A stretch of DNA of 64,000 nucleotides, taken from the NCBI RefSeq assembly GCF_000633935.1, contig NZ_KK214998.1:619844-683843 (forward strand). The letters run 5' to 3'. The DNA comes from Ectothiorhodospira haloalkaliphila ATCC 51935. GTDB lineage: Bacteria > Pseudomonadota > Gammaproteobacteria > Ectothiorhodospirales > Ectothiorhodospiraceae. A model generated the notes under the pieces. It was not told where the DNA came from. It did no database searches and was given only the letters and a program-made list of their open reading frames with translations. Of the stretch, positions 50,076 through 60,826 are shown one piece after another; the stretch's first letter is position 1, and each line of letters starts with the position of its first letter. Made by a program: the position numbers and the translations under genes.

Positions 50076-50121
50076 GAAGACCACCCACCGGATGGCGCTG
50101 ATCATCCAGTGGGTGGTCTTC
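50076..50121. terminator. long hairpin between fimV and the next gene
   Basis: GAAGACCACCCAC (50076-50088) pairs perfectly with GTGGGTGGTCTTC (50109-50121) across a 20-base loop, 34 bp after fimV and ten bases before the next ATG. It could end fimV transcription or mask translation of the following gene. Confidence 0.5.
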
Positions 50122-50131
50122 ATCGTGATTC

Positions 50132-50824
50132 ATGCACCCAGCCACCAAGATACTCGGCGTTATCCTGTTCATTCTCTGCGTCGCTCGGGCCAACCCGGCG
50201 GTGATTGCCGGTGGATGTTGCTGGGTGGCGCTGGGTCTTTGGCATGTGGGCAGGGAGGGGGTCGACCGCTTTCTGACCATGGTGGGGCGGCTGAAATGGT
50301 TTTTCCTGTCCATCATCCTGGTGTTCGGGTGGTTTACTCCCGGGACGCCGCTGCTCGCCCTGGCCCCGGAGTTGTCCCCCAGCCGGGAGGGCCTGTTGCT
50401 GGGGCTGCAACGCAGCCTGGTTCTGGTGCTGGCCGTGGGAGCGGTGGTCTGGCTGCTGGAGACCACCCGACGGGATGACCTGGTGAAGGGCCTGCTCTGG
50501 CTCACCCGGCCCCTGGCGATCCTGGGGTTTCCACGCGAGCGGTTCGCGGTACGCCTGGTCCTGACCCTTGAGGCGCTTCCCCGCGTCGGACTGCTGGCCC
50601 GGGAGGCGCGGGACCACGCCAACGAGGCGCCACGGGGGCTGGGAAAGCGACTGCAGGCATTGGGCGAGCGGGCTGCGGGCCTGTTTCAGGGGGTGCTCAA
50701 CCAGGCGCAACAGGCGCCGCTGGAACCCATTCATCTGGCCCCCATGGCAGCACCCGGGTGGCGGGACTGGCTCGGTGTGGCGCTGATCATCCTGCCCTTG
50801 ATGGCCCTGGCCGCTGTGCTTTGA
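50132..50824 (+). CDS. multi-spanning membrane protein, possibly CbiQ/EcfT-like
   Basis: The 230-residue protein has hydrophobic segments at about 5-40, 52-70, 88-112 and 212-230. Between them is a basic, amphipathic region with LTRPLAILGFPRERFAVRL and REARDHANEAPRG. The layout resembles the transmembrane T component of energy-coupling-factor transporters, whose coupling helices carry Ala-Arg motifs, but the canonical signatures are weak. No ATPase or substrate-binding component is adjacent. Upstream is a hairpin; truA follows after 41 bp on the same strand. I could not identify a ribosome site, so the start is tentative. Confidence 0.5.
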   Translation: MHPATKILGVILFILCVARANPAVIAGGCCWVALGLWHVGREGVDRFLTMVGRLKWFFLSIILVFGWFTPGTPLLALAPELSPSREGLLLGLQRSLVLVLAVGAVVWLLETTRRDDLVKGLLWLTRPLAILGFPRERFAVRLVLTLEALPRVGLLAREARDHANEAPRGLGKRLQALGERAAGLFQGVLNQAQQAPLEPIHLAPMAAPGWRDWLGVALIILPLMALAAVL

Positions 50825-50865
50825 AGGGACTGAACGCCCCTGATTCTTCCGAATGACTGGAACAC

Positions 50866-51660
50866 ATGACTGAGACCCTTCATCGCCTGGCGATAGGCAT
50901 CGAATACGACGGCTCCGGATTTCGCGGCTGGCAGACCCAGAAAGAGGCCCGTACCCTGCAGGCCCAGGTGGAAAAGGCCCTCTCCCGGGTGGCGGACGAG
51001 CCCATCGGCGTGACCTGTGCCGGTCGCACCGATGCGGGTGTGCATGCCACCGGCCAGATCATTCATTTCGACACCCGTGCGGTGCGCGACCCGCGCGCCT
51101 GGTTGCTGGGAGGCAACAGCCATCTGTCCCCGGAGCTGAGTTTTCAGTGGGTGCGGCCCATGCCCGATGACTTTCATGCCCGTTTCTCTGCGCGGTGGCG
51201 TCGTTACCGCTACATTTTTCTCAACCGCCTCACCCGACCGGCCATCCTGCGCCGTCGAGTCACCTGGATTCATCGACCCCTGGATGCGGCGCTGATGGCG
51301 AAGGCCGTGCCGCATCTGCTGGGGGAGCATGATTTTTCCAGTTTTCGCGCCAAGGGCTGTCAGGCTCGCACACCCATACGCACGGTTCAGGAAGTATCCG
51401 TGCATCGGCGCGGCGATTTCATCCACCTGGATATCCGCGCCAACGCCTTCCTGCATCACATGGTCCGCAATATCGCCGGAGTCTTGATGGCCATTGGTCG
51501 CGGCGAATACCCTCCCGAGTGGATCGCCGAGGTGCTCACGGCGCGAGACCGCTCCCAGGCAGGCATCACGGCCCCGCCGGACGGCCTGTACCTGGTGCAG
51601 GTGGGTTATGAGGATCGTTTCGACCTGAATCCGCCGGCGGTCGTCCCCGAGTACGCCTGA
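50866..51660 (+). CDS. truA: tRNA pseudouridine(38-40) synthase
   Basis: The 264-residue enzyme isomerises uridines 38-40 in the anticodon arm. It shows GIEYDGSGFRGWQ, the catalytic aspartate in GRTDAGVHA, and FLHHMVRNIAGVL near the C-terminus. It lies between fimV and trpF, the order known from Pseudomonas. Confidence 0.97.
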   Translation: MTETLHRLAIGIEYDGSGFRGWQTQKEARTLQAQVEKALSRVADEPIGVTCAGRTDAGVHATGQIIHFDTRAVRDPRAWLLGGNSHLSPELSFQWVRPMPDDFHARFSARWRRYRYIFLNRLTRPAILRRRVTWIHRPLDAALMAKAVPHLLGEHDFSSFRAKGCQARTPIRTVQEVSVHRRGDFIHLDIRANAFLHHMVRNIAGVLMAIGRGEYPPEWIAEVLTARDRSQAGITAPPDGLYLVQVGYEDRFDLNPPAVVPEYA

Positions 51661-51731
51661 CGCCCGGCAGGCTGATCCCGGGGCCGGATTTCTGTTAATC
51701 TTGCCGATCCTGTTCAGCAACCCAGGCGGCC

Positions 51732-52376
51732 ATGCGTACCCGTATCAAGATCTGTGGCATTACCCGCGCCGAAGATGCCCGGGCAGCGGCCCGGGCCGGC
51801 TGCGACGCCATCGGTCTGGTCTTCTACGATCGAAGCCCCCGGGCAGTCGATGTGGAGCAAGCGCTGGCTGTCGCTCACGCCGTGCCACCGTTCGTGACGC
51901 GGGTGGGATTGTTCATGGATGCGGATGCCGAAAGGGTGCGCCAGGTGATGGCCCGGGTGCCCCTGGAGGTGTTGCAGTTTCATGGCGGCGAGTCGCCGGA
52001 CTACTGCGAGGCCTTTGGCCGCACCTACCTCAAGGCGGTTCCCATGGCCGGTTCCGAGACGCCGGAAGCCTTCATGGCCCGTTATGCCGGGGCACAGGGC
52101 TTCCTGCTGGACAGTCATGGCGCTGGTCAGGCCGGGGGTACCGGGCAGACATTCGATTGGGGCCGATGGCCCACGGGCAGCCCACAGTCGTTGGTTCTGG
52201 CGGGTGGGCTGCATCCCGACAATGTGGCCGAGGCGGTCAGGCAGACCCGCCCCTGGGCCGTGGATGTGAGCAGTGGCGTGGAGTCGTCGCCGGGCGTGAA
52301 GGACGCCCGACGCATGATCCGATTCATCAGCGAGGTACGACGTGTCGACCGTGAGCAAACCCCAACAGACGCCTGA
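51732..52376 (+). CDS. trpF: phosphoribosylanthranilate isomerase
   Basis: The 214-residue TIM-barrel enzyme carries out the third step from chorismate to tryptophan. It has [11 protein letters not shown] with the catalytic cysteine, [12 protein letters not shown] and the C-terminal [16 protein letters not shown] phosphate-binding end. Its last 35 bases overlap the start of trpB in another frame, implying coupling. Confidence 0.96.
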   Translation: MRTRIKICGITRAEDARAAARAGCDAIGLVFYDRSPRAVDVEQALAVAHAVPPFVTRVGLFMDADAERVRQVMARVPLEVLQFHGGESPDYCEAFGRTYLKAVPMAGSETPEAFMARYAGAQGFLLDSHGAGQAGGTGQTFDWGRWPTGSPQSLVLAGGLHPDNVAEAVRQTRPWAVDVSSGVESSPGVKDARRMIRFISEVRRVDREQTPTDA

Positions 52377-53571
52377 CTGGAGCGCCTTCCCGGATGCCCG
52401 TGGGCATTTCGGGCCCTATGGTGGCCAGTTTGTCTCCGAGACCCTGATGGAGCCCCTGGAGGAATTGCGGGAGGCCTATCATCGTTATCTGAAGGATCCG
52501 GAGTTCCTGGCCGAACTGGACCGTGACCTGGCGCAGTACGTGGGGCGCCCCAGCCCCTTGTATCTGGCGGAACGGCTCACCCGTGAACTGGGGGGGGCGC
52601 GCATCTACCTCAAGCGCGAAGACCTGAATCACACCGGTGCCCACAAGGTGAACAACACCATCGGCCAGGCACTCCTGGCCAAGCGCATGGGCAAGACCCG
52701 CATCATTGCCGAGACCGGCGCAGGACAGCACGGCGTGGCCACGGCCACCGTGGCTGCGCGCCTGGGGCTGGAATGCGTGGTCTACATGGGCGCCGATGAC
52801 ATCCAGCGCCAGTCGCCCAACGTGTATCGCATGCGTCTGCTGGGCGCCCGGGTGGTGCCCGTGTCCTCCGGGTCGCGGACCCTCAAGGATGCCCTCAACG
52901 AGGCCATGCGTGACTGGGTGACCAACGTGGACAATACCTTCTACATCATCGGCACCGTAGCCGGGCCGCACCCCTATCCGGCCATGGTGAGGGACTTCCA
53001 GTCGGTGATCGGTCGCGAAGCCCGGGCCCAGTATCTGGAAGAGACCGGTGAACTGCCCGATGCCCTGGTGGCCTGTGTGGGCGGTGGTTCCAATGCCATC
53101 GGGCTGTTTCACCCCTTCCTGGACGATGCCGGCGTGGCCATGTACGGGGCCGAGGCGGCCGGGGATGGCATCGACAGTGGCCGCCATTCCGCTCCATTGT
53201 GTGCCGGCAAGCCCGGCGTCCTGCATGGTAATCGCACCTATCTCATGGAGGATGCCGACGGCCAGATCACCCAGACCCATTCGGTGTCGGCCGGTCTGGA
53301 CTACCCCGGAGTGGGCCCGGAGCATGCCTGGCTCAAGGATGCCGGGCGGGTGCAGTATGTGCCCATCACGGACGAGGAGGCCCTGTCCGCCTTCCACCGT
53401 CTCACCCGCACCGAGGGCATCATCCCGGCGCTGGAAACCAGCCACGCCATTGCCCAGGTGATCAAGCTGGCACCTCAGCTTCGCTCCGACGGCGGGATCA
53501 TCGTCAATCTGTCCGGTCGTGGTGACAAGGACATCAACACCGTGGCCCGTATGGAGGGCATCGAGCTGTGA
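52342..53571 (+). CDS. trpB: tryptophan synthase beta chain
   Basis: The 409-residue PLP enzyme joins indole and serine. The lysine that binds PLP is in [16 protein letters not shown], and GGGSNAIG forms the phosphate loop. The start GTG at 52342 has GAGG seven bases upstream, giving a 35-bp overlap with trpF; a GTG at 52351 is an alternative that changes little. trpA begins within its stop (GTGA). Confidence 0.97.
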   Translation: MSTVSKPQQTPDWSAFPDARGHFGPYGGQFVSETLMEPLEELREAYHRYLKDPEFLAELDRDLAQYVGRPSPLYLAERLTRELGGARIYLKREDLNHTGAHKVNNTIGQALLAKRMGKTRIIAETGAGQHGVATATVAARLGLECVVYMGADDIQRQSPNVYRMRLLGARVVPVSSGSRTLKDALNEAMRDWVTNVDNTFYIIGTVAGPHPYPAMVRDFQSVIGREARAQYLEETGELPDALVACVGGGSNAIGLFHPFLDDAGVAMYGAEAAGDGIDSGRHSAPLCAGKPGVLHGNRTYLMEDADGQITQTHSVSAGLDYPGVGPEHAWLKDAGRVQYVPITDEEALSAFHRLTRTEGIIPALETSHAIAQVIKLAPQLRSDGGIIVNLSGRGDKDINTVARMEGIEL

Positions 53572-54383
53572 GCCGCATAGCCGCCCGTTTCGAATATCTC
53601 AGGTCGCAGGGTCGCAAGGCCCTGATCCCCTATGTGACCGCCGGTGACCCGGAGCCCGCCAATACCGTGCCGCTGATGCACGAGTTGGTGAACGCCGGAG
53701 CCGACATCGTTGAACTGGGGGTACCGTTCTCCGACCCCATGGCCGATGGCCCGGTGATTCAGCAGGCCTGCGAGCGTGCCCTGAAGCACCACGTGAGCCT
53801 GCGGGATGTGCTGGGCATGGTGCGCGAGTTCCGCCGCGACAACACCACCACGCCGGTGGTGTTGATGGGCTATCTCAATCCCGTGGAAATCATGGGCTAC
53901 GAGACCTTTGCCCGGGAGGCGGCCGAGGCGGGTGTGGACGGGCTGCTGACCGTGGACCTCCCCCCCGAGGAGGGCGCTGACCTGGTGCAGACCCTGACCA
54001 CGAACGGCATTGATCCCATCTTCCTGTTGGCGCCCACCAGCCACGAGGGCCGTATCAAGGCCATTTGTGCAGCCGCGTCCGGTTTTGTGTACTACGTCTC
54101 CCTCAAGGGGGTGACCGGTGCCGCCACCCTGGATGTGGATGCCGTGGCGGAGAAGCTTGCCCTGATCCGCCAGCACACGGACCTGCCTGTGGGTGTGGGT
54201 TTTGGCATCAGCGATGCCCCCACCGCCGCTCGCGTGGGCCGTGTGGCCGATGCCGTGGTGGTGGGCAGTGCGCTGGTCAAGCTGCTGGCCGCCAACACCC
54301 AGGATCTGCCGGCTGGCCGTGCCGCAGCAGCAGATCTGCTGGGAGAGATGCGCCAGGCCATGGATGCCGCCCCCAAGGCCTGA
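53568..54383 (+). CDS. trpA: tryptophan synthase alpha chain
   Basis: The 271-residue TIM-barrel subunit cleaves indole-glycerol phosphate. The catalytic glutamate lies in [18 protein letters not shown] and the aspartate in [26 protein letters not shown] binds phosphate. GTG start overlaps trpB by four bases. It completes trpFBA here; trpE, G, D and C are elsewhere. Confidence 0.97.
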   Translation: MSRIAARFEYLRSQGRKALIPYVTAGDPEPANTVPLMHELVNAGADIVELGVPFSDPMADGPVIQQACERALKHHVSLRDVLGMVREFRRDNTTTPVVLMGYLNPVEIMGYETFAREAAEAGVDGLLTVDLPPEEGADLVQTLTTNGIDPIFLLAPTSHEGRIKAICAAASGFVYYVSLKGVTGAATLDVDAVAEKLALIRQHTDLPVGVGFGISDAPTAARVGRVADAVVVGSALVKLLAANTQDLPAGRAAAADLLGEMRQAMDAAPKA

Positions 54384-54457
54384 CGGGATACGCCATTGTC
54401 TTCAAGGTCGGCCACGTGCCCGTGCCGATCATCGATCCAACAGGATGACCGACGCCC

Positions 54458-55441
54458 ATGAGCTGGTTTGAAAAACTCGTCCCTTCCCGGATCCGCACCG
54501 ACGCCACCAACAAGCGTGCCGTGCCCGAGGGCCTGTGGCTGCGCTGTGATGGCTGTTCGGCCACCCTGTATCGCCCCGAGGTGGAGCGCAGCCTGGACGT
54601 GTGCCCCAAGTGCGGCTTTCACATGCGCATGAATGCCCGGCGTCGCCTGGAAACCTTCCTGGACGCCGGCGAACGCGAGGAGATCGGGGCCCAGATCGAG
54701 CCGGTGGACATGCTGCGCTTTCGCGACAGCAAGCGCTACAAGGATCGCCTGCAGGCGGCCCAGAAGACCACGGGCGAGAAGGACGCGCTGGTGGTCATGA
54801 AGGGGACGGTGCGGGACGTGCCTGTGGTGGCCGCGGCCTTCAACTTCAACTTCATGGGCGGCTCCATGGGTTCCGTGGTGGGGGAGCGTTTCGTGCGCGG
54901 CGTGAATACTGCCGTGGAACAGGGCGTCCCCATGGTGTGCTTTTCGGCCAGTGGCGGGGCCCGCATGCAGGAGGCCTTGTTCTCGCTGATGCAGATGGCC
55001 AAGACCAGTGCCGCCCTGGCGCGGTTGCGCGAGGCGCGCCTGCCCTATGTCTCCGTGATGACTGATCCCACCATGGGGGGGGTATCGGCCAGTCTGGCCA
55101 TGCTCGGCGACATCAATGCCGCCGAGCCGGGCGCCTTGATCGGCTTTGCCGGCCCACGGGTCATCAAGCAGACGGTACGTGAAACCCTGCCAGAAGGTTT
55201 CCAGCGATCCGAGTTCCTGCTGGAACACGGCGCCATTGACATGATCATTGATCGCCGGGAAATGCGAAACCGTCTCTCCTCGGTGCTGTGCCTGCTGACC
55301 CACCAGCCTGGCCAGCCGGTTCCCGAGGCCGAGGCCTTCGACGAGGAGCTCGAACCGGAGCGGGTGGGGCAATCTCCCGAGGGTGTGGTCGATCCGTCTT
55401 CGGAGCAGGATAAGGCTGCGCAGGGGCCGGCCAGTTCATGA
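54458..55441 (+). CDS. accD: acetyl-CoA carboxylase carboxyltransferase beta subunit
   Basis: The 327-residue subunit has the N-terminal zinc ribbon with four cysteines (CDGC, then CPKC) and a crotonase-like domain with [13 protein letters not shown]. It works with AccA to carboxylate acetyl-CoA for fatty acid synthesis. The C-terminal 40 residues are a variable acidic tail. It overlaps folC by four bases, an arrangement shared with E. coli. Confidence 0.97.
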   Translation: MSWFEKLVPSRIRTDATNKRAVPEGLWLRCDGCSATLYRPEVERSLDVCPKCGFHMRMNARRRLETFLDAGEREEIGAQIEPVDMLRFRDSKRYKDRLQAAQKTTGEKDALVVMKGTVRDVPVVAAAFNFNFMGGSMGSVVGERFVRGVNTAVEQGVPMVCFSASGGARMQEALFSLMQMAKTSAALARLREARLPYVSVMTDPTMGGVSASLAMLGDINAAEPGALIGFAGPRVIKQTVRETLPEGFQRSEFLLEHGAIDMIIDRREMRNRLSSVLCLLTHQPGQPVPEAEAFDEELEPERVGQSPEGVVDPSSEQDKAAQGPASS

Positions 55442-56751
55442 GTGAACCCGGCGCACCCCGGCCGCGATTCGACAACCTGTCGGACTGGCTGGACTGGCAG
55501 GAGCGTTTTCACATACGCCCCATTGATCTGGGGCTTGAGCGGGTGGGGCGCGTAGCCGACCTCATGGGTCTGCGGCCGGCCTCTGCCCCGGTGATCACCG
55601 TGGGTGGCACCAACGGGAAAGGGTCGACGGTGGCGTTTCTGGAGGCCATCTACCGGGCCGCGGGCTATCGCGTGGGTGTTTACACCTCGCCTCATCTGCT
55701 GCGTTATAACGAACGTATTCGCCTGCAAGGCGAGCCTGTGGGGGATGGCCCCCTGTGCGAGGCCTTTGCCGCCATCGACCGGGCCCGGGACAACATCAGC
55801 CTGAGTTATTTCGAGTTCGGCACCCTGGCGGCCCTGTGGCTGTTCCGCCGAGAATCCATGGATGTGATCCTGCTGGAGGTGGGGTTGGGGGGGCGTCTGG
55901 ATGCGGTCAATATCCTGGACGCCCACGTGGCGGTGGTCACCTCGGTGGGGATCGATCATCAAAGCTGGCTGGGGGAGGACAGGGAAGCCATTGGTTTCGA
56001 GAAGGCGGGCATCTTTCGCGGTGAACAGCCGGCGGTGTGTGGTGATATGGATCCGCCCCGTCGCCTGCTGGAGCACGCCGCCAGCCTGGACACCCCCCTG
56101 GCCCTGGCCGGCAGCGACTTTCATGCCGGCCCCGTGGCCGAAAATGGTGTGTGGGATTATCACGGCATGGGCATGACCCTCACGGCGTTGCCGCCACCGG
56201 GCCTGGCCGGATCGGTGCAGCGTGGCAATGCCGCCACCGCCATCACCGCAGCCCTGCTATTGGAGGATCAGGTCCCCCTGACCGAGCGGGCGGTGCGTGA
56301 GGGGATCGCCCAGGCACGGCTGGCGGGGCGGTATCAGTGCCTTCAGCAGGACCCCGCAGTGTGGGTGGATGTGGCGCACAATCCACAAGGCGCCCGCATC
56401 CTTGGGGGGCACCTGGCGGATGAGCCCGTCAAGGGCCGCACTCTGGCCGTCATGGGCGTCATGGCCGACAAGGATGTGCCGGGAATTCTGGAGCCATTGA
56501 GATCGTTGGTGAATGCCTGGTACCTGGGGGCGCTGGATGTTCCTCGAGCCCTGGCGCCCGAGGAACTGGCTGTCCATCTGGAGGGCGCAGCGCCAGTGCA
56601 GATCCAGGCCAGCGTTGCCGAGGCCTGCGAGGCAGCGCTGTTGCAGGCTGGCCCCGGGGATCGCATTATCGTCTTCGGTTCCTTTCATACCGTGGCCGCC
56701 GTGTTGCAGGCCCCGTTCCCCTGGGCCGACGCACCCTTGAAGAGCGCCTGA
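55438..56751 (+). CDS. folC: bifunctional folylpolyglutamate/dihydrofolate synthase
   Basis: The 437-residue Mur-ligase-family enzyme adds glutamates to folates. The P-loop is [11 protein letters not shown], followed by [13 protein letters not shown] and [13 protein letters not shown]. The ATG overlaps the accD stop. In E. coli the next gene is dedD; here dps has been inserted between. Confidence 0.96.
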   Translation: MSEPGAPRPRFDNLSDWLDWQERFHIRPIDLGLERVGRVADLMGLRPASAPVITVGGTNGKGSTVAFLEAIYRAAGYRVGVYTSPHLLRYNERIRLQGEPVGDGPLCEAFAAIDRARDNISLSYFEFGTLAALWLFRRESMDVILLEVGLGGRLDAVNILDAHVAVVTSVGIDHQSWLGEDREAIGFEKAGIFRGEQPAVCGDMDPPRRLLEHAASLDTPLALAGSDFHAGPVAENGVWDYHGMGMTLTALPPPGLAGSVQRGNAATAITAALLLEDQVPLTERAVREGIAQARLAGRYQCLQQDPAVWVDVAHNPQGARILGGHLADEPVKGRTLAVMGVMADKDVPGILEPLRSLVNAWYLGALDVPRALAPEELAVHLEGAAPVQIQASVAEACEAALLQAGPGDRIIVFGSFHTVAAVLQAPFPWADAPLKSA

Positions 56752-56755
56752 TTCG

Positions 56756-56773
56756 CCCATACCTTGGTATGGG
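56756..56773 (+). terminator. hairpin after folC
   Basis: CCCATACC and GGTATGGG make an eight-base stem five bases after folC, followed within ten bases by TTTTT. It is a plausible terminator separating folC from dps. Confidence 0.5.
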
Positions 56774-56845
56774 TGAGGGTGGTTTTTGATTGACCCATCC
56801 CTCTCGTTGATTCAAATCCGTCCGTTTAGCAAGGAGAACAAACCA

Positions 56846-57316
56846 GTGAGCAAGATCGATATCGGCATCAATGAACAGGACAGACTCAGTATTGCCGAGG
56901 GCCTCAAGCGCCTGCTGGCCGACTCCTACACCCTGTACCTGCAGACCCACAATTTCCACTGGAACGTGGTGGGCCCGCAGTTCCGCGAACTGCACCTGAT
57001 GTTTGAGGAACACTACACCGAGCTGGCGACCGCGGTGGACGATATCGCCGAGCGTATCCGCACCCTGGATGTGGTGGCTCCAGGCACCTACAAGCAACTG
57101 GCTTCCCTGAGTTCCATCGAAGAGGTGGAGGGCGTACCTGCTGGTCGGGAGATGGTGGACATCCTCACCGACAGTCACGAGAAGGTGGTCAAGTGCTGCC
57201 GCGATGTCCTCAAGGTGGCGCAGGAGGCCGATGACGAGTCCACCGCCGCGCTGGTGTCGGATCGTATGCGGGTTCATGAAAAGACCGCGTGGATGCTGCG
57301 GGCACTGAACCAGTAA
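56846..57316 (+). CDS. dps: Dps-family ferritin-like DNA-protection protein
   Basis: From GTG 56846 (AAGGAG nine bases upstream) the protein has 156 residues. The intersubunit ferroxidase residues are visible: H in [11 protein letters not shown] and the Asp/Glu pair in VDDIAERI with EEHY before it. Dps dodecamers oxidise and store iron and shield DNA under stress. The open frame to 56786 lacks a ribosome site. Its position inside the accD-folC-dedD-cvpA-purF cluster is unusual. TTGATT occurs twice upstream, but I could not define the promoter. Confidence 0.9.
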   Translation: MSKIDIGINEQDRLSIAEGLKRLLADSYTLYLQTHNFHWNVVGPQFRELHLMFEEHYTELATAVDDIAERIRTLDVVAPGTYKQLASLSSIEEVEGVPAGREMVDILTDSHEKVVKCCRDVLKVAQEADDESTAALVSDRMRVHEKTAWMLRALNQ

Positions 57317-57407
57317 CATGCGGCCTTTGGCTGCAGTGCCCGTGGGCCGGATCTCTTGCCTTGAGGTGAGGGGCCCGGCCCGTGGCTTTTGAGATGATGG
57401 GCAACAC

Positions 57408-57992
57408 GTGGAAGCACCCCTGAAACAACGTCTGTTGGGTGCCACCGTCCTGGTGGCCCTGGCCGTGATCTTCCTGCCCATGCTGCTGGATGGCTCCGGG
57501 CGGGAGGCTCGCCTGGACACCACTCAAGCCATTCCCCCGGAACCGGTCTTTGATCGCCCGACCACGGCGGCAGCGCCCCGTGGCGACGCAACCGTGGCAC
57601 CCGATGTATCCACACCGCGAATGCTTCAGGCGCCCGCCCCCGGGTCGGCGCGTGAGCCTCAGGCGCGTCCCCTGCCGGATAACGCCGCGTCGCAACCGGC
57701 GCCTTCGGCGGAATCCCGTCCGCCGGCACGTCCTCAGCCTGGCAGCACGCCGGTGGCCGGCGGCTGGGTGGTGCAGGTGGGCAGTTTCAGTCAGGAGTCC
57801 AATGCCCGGGCCGAGGCCGAGCGCCTCAGGCAGGCAGGATTCCCGGCCTTTGTGGAACGCACCGAGGCAGAAGGGCGATCTCTCTTCCGGGTGAAGGTGG
57901 GCCCCGAACTGGAGAGGCGCGCTGCCCAGGCCCTCAAGGCGCGGCTCGAACGGGAACAGGAGCTACCCGGTATCGTTGTGACCCATCCGTGA
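57408..57992 (+). CDS. dedD: SPOR-domain protein DedD
   Basis: The 194-residue protein starts at GTG. It has a membrane helix at about 10-27 (LLGATVLVALAVIFLPMLL), a long Pro/Ala-rich linker and a C-terminal SPOR domain (about 118-194, GWVVQVGSFSQESNA). SPOR domains bind denuded glycan strands at the division septum. The position before cvpA-purF is the E. coli arrangement. Confidence 0.92.
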   Translation: MEAPLKQRLLGATVLVALAVIFLPMLLDGSGREARLDTTQAIPPEPVFDRPTTAAAPRGDATVAPDVSTPRMLQAPAPGSAREPQARPLPDNAASQPAPSAESRPPARPQPGSTPVAGGWVVQVGSFSQESNARAEAERLRQAGFPAFVERTEAEGRSLFRVKVGPELERRAAQALKARLEREQELPGIVVTHP

Positions 57993-58036
57993 TCGGGTTA
58001 TTTTTCGGGCAAATGGCCATCCGCGCCTTCGATCTT

Positions 58037-58045
58037 TGTTAAAAT
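58037..58045 (+). promoter_or_regulatory. extended -10 promoter of cvpA-purF
   Basis: TGTTAAAAT matches the extended -10 form TGnTAtAAT. The predicted start is near 58052, where a nine-codon frame (58053-58079) begins with ATG and ends in a TGA overlapping the cvpA ATG. Confidence 0.5.
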
Positions 58046-58075
58046 CCCGTTCATGTTCCTGCAATCTTCAAGACA

Positions 58076-58570
58076 ATGATCTGGATTGATTTGGTTATCG
58101 TGGCCATCATCGTCGTCTCGGCGGTGATCAGCCTGTTCCGAGGGTTCATCAAGGAGGCCATTTCCCTGGCCACCTGGGTGCTGGCCTTCCTGGTGTCGCT
58201 GACCTACGCGACCCCCTTCTCCGAACACCTCCCCCTGGGCATCGAAGATCCTACCCTGTTGGTGGGGATCGCCTTTGCCATTCTCTTCATCCTTACCCTG
58301 ATTGTGGGTGGGGTGGTGAATCTGCTGGCGAGCCAGTTGGTGAAAAAGACGGGCCTTTCGGGCACCGATCGCAGCATCGGGGCTGTTTTTGGCCTGGCGC
58401 GCGGCGTGGCCATTGTGGCCGTGGTGGTCCTGATGGCGAGCCTGACCGTCGTGCCCCAGGAGCCCTGGTGGCAGGAAAGCCAGCTACTGCCCCAGTTTGA
58501 ACGTATCGCACTGTGGATGCGTGATTTCCTGCCCCAGGATATCGCAGATAATTTCTCCTTCGGGGACTGA
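58076..58570 (+). CDS. cvpA: CvpA family membrane protein
   Basis: The 164-residue protein has four hydrophobic segments (about 1-20, 27-45, 60-85, 100-122) and begins MIWIDLVIVAIIVVSAVISL. It contains RGFIKEAISLATWVLAF, typical of the family. CvpA was named for colicin V production but is needed for resistance to bile acids and envelope stress in enteric bacteria. It is co-transcribed with purF as in E. coli. The ribosome site is weak. Confidence 0.93.
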   Translation: MIWIDLVIVAIIVVSAVISLFRGFIKEAISLATWVLAFLVSLTYATPFSEHLPLGIEDPTLLVGIAFAILFILTLIVGGVVNLLASQLVKKTGLSGTDRSIGAVFGLARGVAIVAVVVLMASLTVVPQEPWWQESQLLPQFERIALWMRDFLPQDIADNFSFGD

Positions 58571-58621
58571 CCCCCGGATTGGGTTCCCCCGCTCTTTTTT
58601 GAATCTTTAAGAGGCCTTCCC

Positions 58622-60130
58622 ATGTGCGGAATCGTCGGAATCGTCGGTCGCAGCCCTGTCAATCAGGCGCTGTACGACGCCCTGTTGGTATTGCAGCACC
58701 GGGGTCAGGATGCGGCCGGCATCGTCACCTGTGACCTGGAGGGTCATCTGCATCTGCGCAAGGACAACGGCCTGGTCAGGGACGTCTTTCACGAGCAGCA
58801 CATGCGCAACCTGACCGGCCCCATGGGGATCGGCCATGTGCGTTACCCCACCGCCGGCAGTGCCTCCTCCGCCGAGGCCCAGCCCTTCTACGTGAATTCC
58901 CCCTACGGCATCACCCTGGGGCACAACGGCAACCTCACCAACGCCAGTGACCTCAAGCGCGAGCTCTTCCTCGAAGACCGCCGCCACATCAATACCGAAT
59001 CGGACTCCGAGATCCTGCTGAACGTGCTGGCCCAGGAACTGATCCGCCAGGACGGTCTGGCGGTCACTCAGGAGGAGATCTTCAACGCCGTGAGCGGCGT
59101 GCATCGCCGCTGCCAGGGGGCCTATGCCGTGGTGGCCATGGTGGCCGGGCGGGGTGTGGTGGGCTTTCGGGATCCCCACGGCATCCGTCCGGTCGTTTTC
59201 GGTCGACGGGAAACCCCGGAGGGCCCCGAATACATGGTGGCCTCGGAAAGCGTGGCCCTGGACACCCTGGGTTTTGAACTGGTGCGGGATCTGGACCCGG
59301 GTGAAGCGGTCTATATCGAGATGGATGGCACCGTGCACACCCGCCACTGCGCCGAACAGGCCACACTCTCGCCGTGCATCTTCGAATACGTGTATTTTGC
59401 CCGCCCCGACTCGGTGATCGATGACGTGGTGGTGCACCGGGCGCGCATGCGCATGGGCACGCGTCTGGGCAAGAAGATCCTGCGGGAATGGCCGGATCAC
59501 GACATCGACGTGATCATCCCCATCCCGGATACCGGGCGCACGGTGGCCATCGAGATGGCCCATGAGCTGAACGTGAAATACCGGGAAGGCTTCATCAAGA
59601 ATCGCTACATCGGCCGCACCTTCATCATGCCGGGTCAGACCCAGCGACGAAAATCGGTGCGCCAGAAGCTCAATGCCATCGGGCTGGAGTTCAAGGGCAA
59701 GAACGTGCTGCTGGTGGATGACTCCATCGTGCGCGGTACCACCTCCCGGGAGATCGTCATGATGGCTCGTGAATCCGGGGCCCGTAAGGTCTACTTTGCC
59801 TCCGCCGCGCCGCCGGTGCGCTACCCCAACGTGTATGGCATCGACATGCCCGCCGCCCAGGAACTCATCGCTCACGGACGCAGCGAGGGCGAGGTCTGCC
59901 AGGCGGTTGCCGCCGATAGATTGATCTATCAGGATCTGGAAGACCTGGTGGGTGCCGTGCGCAAGGGCAATCCGCGCCTGGAAGATTTCGATTGTTCCGT
60001 GTTCACGGGTGAATACGTCACCCAGGTCAGTCGTGATTATCTGGCCCATCTGGAGGAACGTCGCAATGACCTGGCCAAAAAGAAAAAGGAACGCGAATAC
60101 GCCAACCTTGATCTGTACAACAACGCCTGA
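58622..60130 (+). CDS. purF: amidophosphoribosyltransferase
   Basis: The 502-residue enzyme commits PRPP to purine synthesis. After removal of Met the nucleophile is Cys in MCGIVGIVG. The glutaminase domain (1 to about 230) shows [10 protein letters not shown] and GHNGNLTN. The phosphoribosyltransferase domain contains the PRPP loop [18 protein letters not shown]. The ribosome site is AGAGG. Lys-rich C-terminus and length match E. coli PurF. Confidence 0.97.
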   Translation: MCGIVGIVGRSPVNQALYDALLVLQHRGQDAAGIVTCDLEGHLHLRKDNGLVRDVFHEQHMRNLTGPMGIGHVRYPTAGSASSAEAQPFYVNSPYGITLGHNGNLTNASDLKRELFLEDRRHINTESDSEILLNVLAQELIRQDGLAVTQEEIFNAVSGVHRRCQGAYAVVAMVAGRGVVGFRDPHGIRPVVFGRRETPEGPEYMVASESVALDTLGFELVRDLDPGEAVYIEMDGTVHTRHCAEQATLSPCIFEYVYFARPDSVIDDVVVHRARMRMGTRLGKKILREWPDHDIDVIIPIPDTGRTVAIEMAHELNVKYREGFIKNRYIGRTFIMPGQTQRRKSVRQKLNAIGLEFKGKNVLLVDDSIVRGTTSREIVMMARESGARKVYFASAAPPVRYPNVYGIDMPAAQELIAHGRSEGEVCQAVAADRLIYQDLEDLVGAVRKGNPRLEDFDCSVFTGEYVTQVSRDYLAHLEERRNDLAKKKKEREYANLDLYNNA

Positions 60131-60134
60131 TCTC

Positions 60135-60794
60135 ATGTTGCGCCGCATCCAGACCATGGCCATGCTGGTGTTGTGTCTGTTTGCCTTCGGCCCCATGGCG
60201 GGCGCAGGCTGGTACGTGGAAACCTTCGATACGGAACGCGAGATGTCACCCTGGTATCAACCCGTGCTCAAGCGATTGCAGTCGGATTTCCCCGAATTCT
60301 TCGTGGCCGACCCGGTGGCGGTGGTGCGGATTGATGAACAACGCCTCTATCTGATCCGCCAGGGGCAGATCCAGAGGGAATATCCTATTTCCACATCCCG
60401 CCACGGCATCGGCAATCAGGACGGCAGCTTCCGTACGCCGCTGGGGGTGCATCGGATCCACAGCAAGTTCGGTGATGGCGTGCCCAAGGGCACGGTGTTC
60501 AGGGCCCGCGAGAACACGGGCAAGATTGCGCCCATCGTGACTGCGCCCGAGCGCACTCCCGGTGATTACATCACGACCCGCATCCTCTGGCTTGAAGGGC
60601 TTGAGGATGGCGTGAACCGGGGAGAGGGGATCGATTCCTTTTCCCGCTACATCTATATCCATGGCACCGACGAGGAGGGGCTGATCGGTCAGCCTGCCTC
60701 GGAGGGCTGTGTGCGCATGACCAATGCGGATGTGATAGAACTGTTCGAAACCATGCCAGAGGGCACGCTGGTCGTGATCCAGTCGTCGCCCTGA
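60135..60794 (+). CDS. L,D-transpeptidase (YkuD domain), exported
   Basis: The 219-residue protein starts at ATG 60135, four bases after purF. It has a short signal peptide ([15 protein letters not shown]). The YkuD domain contains [18 protein letters not shown] followed by CVRMTN, giving the catalytic histidine and cysteine. Such enzymes cross-link peptidoglycan or attach lipoproteins; the specific reaction is not clear. Closeness to purF suggests co-transcription. Confidence 0.88.
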   Translation: MLRRIQTMAMLVLCLFAFGPMAGAGWYVETFDTEREMSPWYQPVLKRLQSDFPEFFVADPVAVVRIDEQRLYLIRQGQIQREYPISTSRHGIGNQDGSFRTPLGVHRIHSKFGDGVPKGTVFRARENTGKIAPIVTAPERTPGDYITTRILWLEGLEDGVNRGEGIDSFSRYIYIHGTDEEGLIGQPASEGCVRMTNADVIELFETMPEGTLVVIQSSP

Positions 60795-60826
60795 AAGCCC
60801 AAGCCCCAGGAAGCAGAGGACAGCAT

